From Dioscorea cayenensis subsp. rotundata (taxonomy: Eukaryota; Streptophyta; Magnoliopsida; Dioscoreales; Dioscoreaceae): a DNA stretch of 64,000 bases. The stretch is from NCBI RefSeq assembly GCF_009730915.1, contig NC_052474.1, forward strand, positions 779,501-843,500, given 5' to 3'. This document shows, piece after piece, positions 37,980 to 48,288 of the stretch (positions are counted from its first letter, which is position 1; the number at the start of each line of letters is the position of its first letter). Position numbers and translations under genes: made by a program. Under the pieces are notes generated by a model. The model worked only from the letters and a program-made list of their open reading frames with translations. It did no database searches and was not told where the DNA came from.

Positions 37980-38002
37980 TTCATAGATAAGTTATCTATG
38001 AA
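37980..38002. repeat. Perfect 23-bp palindrome downstream of Copia element
   Basis: Arms ttcatagataa and ttatctatgaa are exact reverse complements around a single central g. It lies 20 bp after the 3' LTR and may be the centre of the repeat into which the element inserted. Confidence 0.8.
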
Positions 38003-38054
38003 TGTTCATAAATGACCGATCCCCATATAAATATATATTATATGTCAATGATTT

Positions 38055-38221
38055 CTTTGTCTATTGGCATCGGTACCTTGTGTAGAGTATTTGCATCCTT
38101 ATTGAGGAGGCAAGTTCGAATCTCAGTTTACACAAGGTGAGAGCACAAGTGGGTTGATGTATTAATTCATTGTTTGTGAACGCTTCTAACTTTCTTGTCC
38201 ACATCTGTTAAAAAAAAAAAA
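38055..38221 (+). mobile_element. tRNA-derived SINE with poly(A) tail
   Basis: A perfect Pol III B box gttcgaatc (38114-38122) lies about 45 bp after an A-box-like tggcatcgg (from 38065). About 90 bp further the unit ends in a run of 12 A at 38210-38221. This arrangement is typical of a plant SINE. Low-complexity (TA)n flanks on both sides obscure any target duplication. Confidence 0.55.
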
Positions 38222-39269
38222 TCATATATATATATATATATATATATCTCCTTTTCTAGGAGCCCATGAAGAGGAGAGAAAACAATATATACACAGTGAG
38301 TGAGTTAGTTGAAGAGACCTCACTTTCTTTGAATGTCTAGAACCCTTTCTTACTTTCTCACAAGCATATGAACCATGTGAAGATGATCAACCAAACATTG
38401 CCAAAATTTAATGGGGGCCTTCAAAAGAAAAGGTGAACCTTGATTTCTAACTGGGACTTTGTCATTGAGGGTAGGGTCCTTTGGATCTATATATTAGTTA
38501 AGACATTGCTGGTCATTTTAAGGCCACTCATGCATGCAATCCATGCAACACCACCCCTTAGCACCCGCCTCAGAGTTGGTTGAGGGGGACCAAGAAAACA
38601 ACATCTTTGATCAACCTTCAATTCAATGAAAAATAAAAAAGGTTTCATGCACCAAATCACAAGTAGCAAAACATTTAATAACAACTCCCCTGATTGGAAC
38701 TCCTCATGAATTAATATATTTTGGTATGTGTGTATACATATATATATATGTATGTTTGTTTTGAGCTATAGTTGTCATGTTTAATTAAATAGTCTAATGA
38801 TTCCTTGATGGCATCTTAGAGTGGTCAGTAGGAGAAGCAACAAGAACAAAAGAAAGATGGTCTCAGTGAGGAACTTTACTATTTTAGGATTATCAAGATC
38901 AACTTGTCGATCTGAATTGTTTTGTTTAGTTTATAGAGATTGGGAATCTTGGTCACTAGCCACAAGAAAATTAATCATAGCTATTACTTAAATGCTAGCT
39001 AACTATTCCTCTTTTTGACAGTCTTCTCATAAAAGGAAAGGTTCTTTGACAAAGATTTGATTGAAGTGTCCAAATTAAAATATGGAGGTTAAACATCACA
39101 TTTGATCATGATTTCCTAATCATACTTATCATTCAGTCAATATATACATATTGCGGTTAATTGTATGTACTTGTTATATATATATATAAGAGAAAAATTA
39201 AATATATAAATAGTTAGTTGTATTTTGAAATTAAACACAATAACCACCAAATACAGTAGTTAAAACTGA

Positions 39270-39377
39270 TACAATAGCCTATGATTAATTAAAGCACTTG
39301 ACTCTCGGAGAGGAGGTTCAGTGTTTTCCTCTCCCTCTCAATACAAGATTAAAATGTAATAATAAATAAATAAAAGA
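39270..39377 (+). mobile_element. Possible SINE fragment
   Basis: An A-box-like start (tagcctatgattaa), a tRNA-like middle (cacttgactctcggagagg) and a B-box-like ggttcagtg are followed by an A-rich tail of ataaataa units ending near 39377. The boxes are degenerate, so this is tentative. Confidence 0.4.
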
Positions 39378-39610
39378 TATTGCAACTCTTTTATCTTACT
39401 TTTGAAAATCACACACATTTGATTAAAAGAGATTGTGAACTCTTTTGTTTACTACTACAATAAACTTAAAAATTTTTTCTTAAAAAAATACATTTATCTC
39501 ACTTCTCTGCAATCACTCAAATTTTAAAGATGTCAACAATGTCATTTTTTATTTTAGTCGATATCTTCATTAGTCTCAAATACAATGTGATTTTTACACC
39601 TAGATTGAGC

Positions 39611-39678
39611 TATCATCTTAATTTCCTCTACAGTGGTCAAATTTTATCATCTTAATTTCCTCTACAGTGGTCAAATTT
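39611..39678. repeat. Perfect 34-bp tandem duplication
   Basis: Two identical head-to-tail copies beginning tatcatcttaat (39611-39644 and 39645-39678). Confidence 0.9.
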
Positions 39679-40840
39679 CAAGTGGCTTCTCCACATGGTT
39701 AGTGGGAAATGAGTCTTCAAAATTAAGGAGTTAAAGTTGTGATTCAAAAAACAAATTGTGTGTACTAGTAAAGTAGTTTAATGAGAAATTGTGAATTTTT
39801 AATGATGGTTTTGAAATAGAGAGCATGCATGGGGCCATGCATTATTGAGGTTAAATGGGAGCTTAAAGACACGTGAATTGCGGATCTATTAGCCCAAATA
39901 GGTCCCTTGTATGAGCTCAAGTCTCAATCTGATTTGCTTATTACCTCAAAATATTAATGAAACATTACTGTGAAAACTAAAGGCAATGTAAACCACTAGA
40001 ATGGCATCTACATGCCATGTCACAAGTTGAGGACCACATTGAGGAAGGACACTAAGACCTCTCTGTATTTGAAATGAGAGACATGGAATATTACATTCAT
40101 AAATGATTTTTATTATGTTTTTTTCTTTTTTATAGTATGCCATGTTTGAGTTATAATTAATAATTTGTTTACTTTGGGTTGATAATTCTGCTTTAATTTG
40201 TAACATTAGTTCATATGTACCATGAAAGTTAAATGTTATTTTGATTTTTTTTTCTTTATTATTTGTAATATAATATGCATGTATCTGATCGTGAATTTAA
40301 TTATTATTGTACATTACACAACTCTAATTAATTAGATCACATGAAGTACAACAAAATAAGAAATAGGCAAGTCATATGAAAACGAAATTTACCAATAGTA
40401 ATCTATATGCCCAATGTTTTTAATAAAATTAAATTAGTTAAATTACATGGATGAAAAATAAATAAATAAATGATATTAGCTCTAATTAATTTGACAGATT
40501 TTCCACTTCAAAAAAAAATTTACAAAAAATAAAAAAAAAATCCATCTTCTATAAAACATGATAAACAAAATGCAACCCCCATAAACTTCCAAAACAATAT
40601 TAATGAAACATAGTGAAGTAAAATAAAAAAGAGAAAAACTAAAAAAGCAAACATAAAAAATACCAAAGTGCATGTAAGTAAATAAGAGCAAACCCATTCA
40701 AAGCAAGCATTGAGTAATACCACAACTACACACTCCTTTTCTACATGGGCCCATGCATCTCTTTCCTCTCCTGCTTCCCCACTGCTCACTCATTTCAGCA
40801 TCATAAAAACCCCTACCATCACTCCCCAACTCCCTCCCAT

Positions 40841-40893
40841 CACCACCACCACCACCACCACCACCACCTCCACCTCCACCACCACCACCACCA
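40841..40893 (+). repeat. (CAC)n microsatellite in DREB gene 5' leader
   Basis: A run of cac/cca triplets with a few ctc interruptions ends at the ATG of the AP2/ERF gene, so it is probably transcribed. Confidence 0.85.
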
Positions 40894-41054
40894 ATGGAAG
40901 AACCTCTTCTCCTTCTCCAACTTCAAGAATGCAATCCCAATCCCTCCACTTCCTACTCTTCCTCTTCCTCCTCCTCCATCCCCATCAAAGACCACCCCAA
41001 ACCAAACATTAATGAATTACCCACCAACAACCAAAACAACAAACTAAGCTCATC

Positions 41055-41085
<31 letters not shown>

Positions 41086-41154
41086 CCATCTTCTTCTTCT
41101 TCTTCTTCATCCTCATCATCATCATGCAACAACAAAACTCGTCACAATAACAAT

Positions 41155-41186
<32 letters not shown>

Positions 41187-41712
41187 GAAGCATCCAACTT
41201 ACCGAGGTGTACGCATGCGCAACTGGGGGAAATGGGTATCAGAGATACGTGAACCTCGGAAAAAATCAAGAATTTGGCTTGGCACGTTCCCAACTCCAGA
41301 AATGGCCGCACGAGCTCATGACGTCGCTGCTCTCACCATCAAAGGCCAGTCTGCTTATCTAAACTTCCCCGAACTCGCCTCCTTCCTCCCTCGCCCTGCC
41401 ACCTCTTCCCCTAAAGACATCCAGGCCGCCGCCGCCAAAGCTGCCAATGCTACTAAGTTCACTGAAGTTAATGATGATGATCATCATGATCATCTCCTCT
41501 CTCCAACTACTGTCTCTACTACTTCTTCTTCTTCTTCTTCTTCTCCTCCTAACTCTTCTCCGGTCGACGACACTCTCTTCTTCGATCTCCCGGACCTCAT
41601 TCTTGACTTGAGAGATGGATTTTATTACTCCTCTTCTTCATCTTCTTGGCTTGAAGAAACCTTCTCTTGTGATCTTCATCCTCTTCCTCATCTTGGGACT
41701 TCTATTAATTAA
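40894..41712 (+). CDS. AP2/ERF transcription factor, DREB subgroup A-4 (TINY-like)
   Basis: Single-exon gene, 272 residues. One AP2/ERF DNA-binding domain starts at Tyr103 ([19 protein letters not shown]) and contains the WLGTF core. Val and Glu at the diagnostic positions 14 and 19 of the domain mark it as DREB rather than ERF. The combination [19 protein letters not shown] and [16 protein letters not shown] is characteristic of group A-4/III (TINY, ERF034-039). Members bind DRE/CRT elements and tune stress and growth responses in the nucleus. The N-terminal 100 residues are dominated by poly-Ser (about 53-76) and poly-Asn (about 83-96) encoded by microsatellites. The acidic C-terminus ([12 protein letters not shown]) may activate transcription. 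The start is the first ATG after the CAC repeat. Confidence 0.95.
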
Positions 41713-43664
41713 TTAACATGTATTTTGTATACTTCTTTGCTAAATTTGGAAACTCCATTCCATTTGCTGCTGTTATTAATATTATTATTATTATTGTTTT
41801 TTTATTATTATGATTTTGTTTTTGTTGTTGTTGTTGTTTTGTTTTGTTTTGTTTTGTTTAATTAATTATTAGTTTTTATGTGTTAATTGAAAATATATAT
41901 AATGGATTAATGGAGAAGTAATTAGAGATCATGGATATGCTAGCTAGCTAGCTCTTGATATCTCTTTTTATGATAATGATGGCTTAACATGGTGTTGTTA
42001 TAGCTAAGCAAATTCCATTCTCTTTGATCTTTATTAGTGAAAGTGTTTGTTATCAACAAAGGGAGATTGATTTAAAGATTGTGTTTAAGGGCCCTAAGTA
42101 ATCCACCAATGGACTCAGTGCTCAATGACATCACTTACACACAAATTTACTAACTTTATTTATTCATTTTTGTTTATTTAAATTATTATGATTATTGTTA
42201 TTATTGGCTCTTGGTCCTTCTTCCAATCATTTTGGCCACATGTATTGGGTCCATTGGTTAATTCAAATTGCAAAATTGTTTTAATGGAAAATACAAGTAA
42301 ATATGAGTAATCAAGCCAGGTGGAAATTGTGATATATATATATATATAGTGGATGGCACCTCTTTGGACTTTGGGGGCTGATTCTGTGTGCATGGACACA
42401 CAGCCTAGCAATCTCAATTTTAAGATGAGGAGCATAAAACAAGCACATGTAATGTGCCTTTATATATATGTATATATATATATATATATTTTTATTTATA
42501 AAAAAAGGTTAATAATTACATATGTGTGTATATATATAGATATATTATTTTGGGTCAATTAAGATGATAAATGAATAGTGACAAAGGAGACCAACCCTTG
42601 GCCTTTTGAAAGACTAAGTTATTGAACTTTAACAAGTTTGTAGCAAATGGTACAGACATTAATGGTGTTCATCTAACATGCAAGGATTCATGAAGAATAT
42701 GACATTCAAATGAGATATTTTTCAGGTTTGACAAATGAGTGGACACCCTGCAATGCCACTTTAATTAATCTCATATATCTTAATAATTATTAACCTGCAG
42801 TTTATCAAATTGATATAAGTTTAATAAATTTCTTGTGAAAGTTGTCATGAGCTCAAACATACAATATTCACATGCGTTTGTCTGATACATCATAAGGTTT
42901 TAGCATCAATGATCAGGAAATGTTTCACCTTTGAAGGTATTTCCAAGGAATTATATCCCTTTGGAAAAATCAATCTACTCTCATGCAAACAAAACCACAG
43001 TAGAAAGATTATTTACTGGTTTTTGTTCTCATGTGATTTATATATATATATATATATATAGCCCCTTTTGATGTGCCATCTCAGTGTTCCTAGTACTTAA
43101 AAAAGAATAAGAATAAGAATAAGAATAAGAAAAGAATACCATAAATATATATGTGTATATATTATGTTAAGATATATATATATATATATATATATATAAT
43201 GCACAGAAATATACAGATGAATGAATGGCTCATATCTTTCTTCTTTGTTAGCTTGTTATAGGAGAATTAATGGTGGTGAGAAAAGAAAGGATGGAGGATA
43301 AGGGTGAGCACAAGCAAAGCATAAAGTTGAAACAAGATAGAGATTGATTTTAAGGGTGAAGGGGAAGGAAAATGTATGAAGATCACACTCAGCTTCTCTC
43401 TTTAATGTTGTAAAGAAGCTCATCATATGCTTCTTTTTCCCACCACCTTGAGATACTCATTTGCTTTTTATGCCTTGTTTTTCCTTCTCCTAATTGTGCT
43501 TTAATTGTTGCTCTCTTCCTTTATATATCTCTATATCTATTTTCTTTTCCTTCTCTTTGGAACCCAATCAGAGAAAGGAATAAAATCAGGTGCAAACACA
43601 TCAGCTCAGATTCTTCAACTCCTTCCAACTATATACTCATTATTATATACATATACCTTTCTCC

Positions 43665-43695
<31 letters not shown>

Positions 43696-46690
43696 CACAC
43701 ACAAATATATATATATGTATATATATATTGGCAAGCAGAGAGTTAGAAGAAAAAGTTAATGGTTGGAAGCAAATTAAATATAAATTGATTTGTAGGATAC
43801 TGTTAATAGGATGACATGCAATGGGAGAGAACAGCAGAAAAATAATATATATAGTCAGACAGTCCATAAAAAGAGAAGGGACAAAGAACACAAAAGAGAA
43901 AACTAAAGGAAAGGAAAAGTTAAGGGAGGGGGCCCTGAGAAGGAGCTTCATTGACAAGCAGTAGTACTGCAGTAAGTTCTTCTTGTTTGAATGCAAGTTT
44001 CATCTCTTGACTTCTTTTTTTACTGGTTGGTTAACTAAGATATATAGCTAGTACATGATATATATATATATATATATAAATATTTAGTATCAAAATAAAA
44101 CCAATATATATATATATATGTATATGTGTGTATATATACATGTAATAAAGGTTGTAAGTCAAAATCAGAGGGACATGAGTACAATTTAGCATTTGTGGAG
44201 AGGAAAAAGACAAAGAGATAGTTTTAAGTATAGAACAGCTAGGTAGCTAGCTCACCAACAAGTCTAGTGTGTAAAGAGACATAGTAGCAAGTACACTAGC
44301 TTTCAACACTATCCAACTCATCAATGGCCAGTCCTGCAGCAAACTTTAATTCAGTCTATCATGACCAGTCAGTCAATTGAATGCCATAAAATTAACATCA
44401 CAGCCGGACCACACTACTACTCCGGATGAATTTTTTTGCATATATATATATATATATACATATATGAGAGTAAACAGAAAAGATAGAAAGCTAAACTATA
44501 ATCTATTATTTCATCATGAAGTAATAATTTTTTTTTTATATGATGGTGATTGACAATAGAGACCACTCAATATTGCCAAAAACTTAACGTTCAATGAATG
44601 CATCTCATAAGTCCACTTTCATCTTTATAAGGTGGTGGTCCTGATAATCTAATCAAGTTATATTTAAGTGAGCCAATTTCCTTGCGTTTTGGTTAATTAA
44701 TTTATCATAGGATTAAAGAGCTCTATTCTTTTTCTATTATAAAAATGATAACAAAAATACAAAACTTTATCCTGTGAAAAGAAGAGCATATATAATCTTT
44801 GAACTCAATCATAGAGTCTAATGGCTACAGTGTATAGCACCATGTCTAGAAAGAAAGGACACACAAGATAGAGTTTGGACATGCATTCAATGATCAGACC
44901 TCTGAAATAATATATGCATCATATATATATATATATATATATTTCCTAAATATATATATATAGTATGTACTACTGCAAGTGCAATACAGTGAAAACACAC
45001 AAATACACAGAAATGGGCCATAGAGAGCACAAACAGAAAAAGCATCAAAGGACAAAAGATCAAAAGTTTATAGAGGTGATAATTCCATGACTATGTAAAA
45101 GTCCCCTGTTGCTGTATGTACCTTATATATATATATATATATATATGATTGTTCTTTAAAAACAAAAAAGAAGCTAAATGGAGCAGAACCCTACACATGC
45201 ACAAGGGAAGGGAGAGCTTGTCTTGTCTTATAGTTAAAAACCATTGAGGGCATGCATGATGATGAATGGAGGAGTAGTACTAGTACATATATAAAGAAAG
45301 GATCCTGTGAGGGTCCCCAGAAATTATGTTAAGGGTAGTTGCATGCACAGGGCTTTGAACTGCAAGGAAGCTTCCTTTGTGACAAGTATATATATTGTGT
45401 TCTTTTCCTTTTGGTTTTGATTCAGCTCAAAGATGAACCTCTAGCTCTTTGGGCCACATTATTACTATGAAGGTTGATTTTGACATGTTTTGTTTCTTGT
45501 GATGTTTAACTTCTTATTTAGTTTGTTTTCTTGTTTATGATTGGATATATATATATTGAAAATAATTTAATTTGTACATGCAAAAATACAAGAGTTACTA
45601 TTGCATGAGTTTGGAGTTATGTTCTAACATTTTAAATTTATTTAATATTTGTTTTCTGCCCGTGACTTCATTTTTGTTTGATCTATGGCTTTTTAATTTT
45701 ATTTTTTTAGGGTTTTTCCCTGTATATATATATATATATATATATATGAAATTAAACCAAATTATATATACCCCTCCATGAAGGCAAATATCATGCATAG
45801 CTTTTAAAATTTGATTTTTTTTAACCCTGTATACACTATTAAAATATATTATTGTATATTAAATTAATAACTAGAAATAACTGTATATATATATACTCCT
45901 TAAAAAAAATTTATTGTCATTAGATTAATTAATAATTTAGAATAGCTACCCTTAAAAATTTAAGCCTATTTTTTAATTACATTTAAATACTAAAAAAATT
46001 AATAATCATTTATTAGTACTTTTGCAACTATATATATATCTAAAAAAATTAAATCAGTTTATTTATTAAATATAAATAAACAATAAAATTATCATGGGTA
46101 GTTTAGTGATTTAAATAAAATTTAATATTTATTATTATACAAAATAAATATTTATATAATTTATAATACATTTTGATGTTGCATATAATGCAAAATAGTA
46201 TATTTATATCAACAAATCAAATTTTGAAGGATATACATGAAAATTTAGTGAAAGTTATATACTTAATTAATTAAAATTTTTTGCTAGTTATAGAGGCAAA
46301 GGTAAACTTTTTATTTTGTTAAATATTTTCTTGTCTTCAATCCCCTTAGTTATGCACTTTCAAATTTTTTTTTTTTCCTAAATAAGAATTATATCAAAAC
46401 CATACATCACACTCATGAAATATTAATTTGAATATTAGTATGAAGATCAAGGAGATACCTTTGTTTCAGGGGCTAAACTCTCCTTACCTAACAAAAGAAC
46501 CACCCCTTGATTTTCATGTGCTAAGTTGTAGCCCATTCAATCTCATTCACGGACCACCTAAGTTGCCATCAATGCTTGTCCAATATATATATATCTACAT
46601 ATATATCTTATATCTTATATCTTATATCTTATATCAATATCAAGCACTGCAGGAACAATAAAATACAAAATTATTTACATCCAAAGGACT
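41713..46690. other. Gene-free interval with many (TA)n and other microsatellites
   Basis: About 5 kb without a supported protein or RNA gene. (TA)n tracts recur near 42331, 42470, 43038, 43171, 43685, 44058, 44105, 44441, 44923, 45126 and 45725. Other simple repeats are (GTTTT)n at 41835-41860, (AAGAAT)n at 43104-43135, (TC)n at about 43665-43683 and a TTATATC heptamer array near 46605-46635. I checked for well-known plant microRNA sequences by eye and found none. Confidence 0.5.
46605..46635 (+). repeat. Heptanucleotide (TTATATC)n array
   Basis: Four to five head-to-tail copies of ttatatc lie in an AT-rich stretch. Confidence 0.8.
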
Positions 46691-46789
46691 CTCCGTAACT
46701 CAAATTAATTATATCAAAAAAATGACCGTGCATGCAGGTGTCCAAACTTAATTATATTATGTAGTACTATATATATATGTAAATGGGGT

Positions 46790-47052
46790 CTGGTCATTTC
46801 TGAATGTTTGTACATGCCTTTTTTATAAACATCTATCCTCCGGCCATTAGATTTGGATCCAACAATTTCAGATTACTCATTTTAATAAATAGTGATTTAT
46901 AAAGAGTATAAAAGTTGGATAAAAAACTATTAAAAAAATAAAAAAAAAATGAGATGTACAATATTCTCATTTCAATGGATCGATTATGACTGTAACAGTA
47001 ATATAATAAATTACACCAGTTTACCCTTATTTTTGACCCTCTAATTTATGGA

Positions 47053-47085
<33 letters not shown>
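46790..47085. mobile_element. MITE-like insertion in copy 1 of the tandem duplication
   Basis: The block is absent from copy 2 and shares dispersed words with 33700-33916 in inverted orientation (ccggccatt..gattt, atgagat..acaat, agtaatataataaatta). It is bounded by (TA)n tracts, which hide the exact ends, and encodes nothing recognisable. Confidence 0.5.
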
Positions 47086-47096
<11 letters not shown>

Positions 47097-47378
47097 TAAT
47101 TTCTTGGATTTAGAAAATTTTGAATCTTTGTAATAATTAAATATCATAAAATTCTTGGTTTATTTCCATAGGAATCAGGTAAGAAATTAATCTTGGGCTC
47201 CGTAACTCAAATTTATTATATCAAAACAATGACCATGCATGTAGGTGTCCAAACTTTATTATAGTATTATGTAGTACTATATATAATATAATATATATTA
47301 GTTTCTTGGATTTTGAAATAATTAAGTTTGAATCTTAATTTGTAATAATTAAATAACATGAAACTTTTAGTGTATTTC

Positions 47379-48249
47379 TGTTGGGGTTTAAATGGGTTTT
47401 GAAACAGTGAAAAACCGCGGAATTTACTGTAGCAATATATGCTGTAGCATTGCTACTGTTCATTGTAGTAAAATACTGCTCACCAGGTACTGTTCACGAC
47501 ACTGCAGCAAAAACACTGTTCACATACGGGGGGTCATGCGCCCGCATACACCCCGTGAAGCTCACTGGAGATTCAGTGCGGCCCAGTATGCGAGCCCGCA
47601 TAAGCTGCAAAATGCATTCAATGTCTTTCCTGAGGGCTTCAAAGCTCCTCCCAAAGGTTCTACGAGCGCCCGAAAAGCTCAAAACAACTCATAAAAAGTT
47701 ATTAAACCCCTCATTCAAGTTAGAATGAGATGAACAAACATACAATGACACATGAAACGATTTTTTTAGCGTGGAAACCCTACAAATCGAGGGAAAAACC
47801 ACGGGACTCCCTTGAGCCTCTTAAACATGTTTCCACTATGTTGACTTATGGGATAACAACAAGATCTCTCAGCTCACTAGAGGAGTACATGCAAAGAACA
47901 TGAATTTCACAAGAAAAGAGATTCAACACTCATACATCATCCATACACTAGGATGGTTCACAAAAGGGACCTCAAGGAATGAGAGTTGAGGGATCAAACC
48001 AAAGGATTAGGAGAGATCCGGCGATGAAGCCTTCCAATCTCGCCTTCTCCAAGAACCCTAGCTCCTCCTTCTCTTCCTTAGATTATTCTTCTTTTTCCCC
48101 TAAAAAAACCATGAATAGTCACACCCTCATTCTCATCAAAGATGAGAGCATTTACCCTTGATGAAATTCCCTTTAAGCCCTCCTCCATAAGTCAACATAG
48201 CTTCAATTTTTAAACATGGGCCAACCCAACAAATGGGCTGGACCCAACA
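47379..48249. mobile_element. Solo LTR with 5-bp target-site duplication
   Basis: An 871-bp unit begins TGTTGGGG and ends ACCCAACA, a short inverted terminal repeat as in plant LTRs. It is flanked on both sides by atttc (47374-47378 and 48250-48254). No internal retroelement genes are present, so it is a solo LTR left by recombination between two LTRs. Its first third carries repeated ctgttca/ctgtagca words. Short open frames inside it have no similarity to known proteins. The paralogous sequence at about 47160-47170 (tatttccat) represents the unoccupied target. Confidence 0.85.
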
Positions 48250-48288
48250 ATTTCCATGACATCAATCATGTAAGAAATTAATCTTGTG

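Larger units (their letters stand above)
38222..40840. other. Intergenic between Copia element and DREB gene
   Basis: About 2.6 kb of AT-rich DNA with (TA)n tracts near 38225 and 39176, a possible SINE near 39.3 kb and a tandem duplication at 39.61 kb. It probably includes the DREB promoter at its right end. No protein gene is supported. Confidence 0.5.
46691..48288. repeat. Tandem duplication, each copy carrying a different insertion
   Basis: Copy 1 is 46691-47197 and copy 2 is 47198-48288. Both open with ctccgtaactcaaatt, continue through atgacc.tgcatg.aggtgtcc and gtagtactatat, and close with gtaagaaattaatcttg. Copy 1 has an additional block at about 46790-47085 (related to the repeat at 33.7-33.9 kb). 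Copy 2 contains the solo LTR at 47379-48249. Without these insertions the copies would be roughly 200 bp each. Confidence 0.75.

Noticed and set aside
40953-41311. Minus-strand frames rich in Met, Asp and Cys opposite the DREB gene
   Set aside because: They are shadows of the Ser/Asn microsatellites of the DREB coding strand.
42945-42975. tatccctttgga resembling the star strand of a miR393 precursor
   Set aside because: No matching mature sequence or hairpin partner lies within 200 bp on either side.
43500-44000. Small genes around 43.5-44.0 kb
   Set aside because: Frames are made of (TC)n and (TA)n runs on both strands; no coding signature.
47392-47728. Open frames of 92-100 codons around 47.4-47.7 kb
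   Set aside because: They lie inside the solo LTR and have no family signature.
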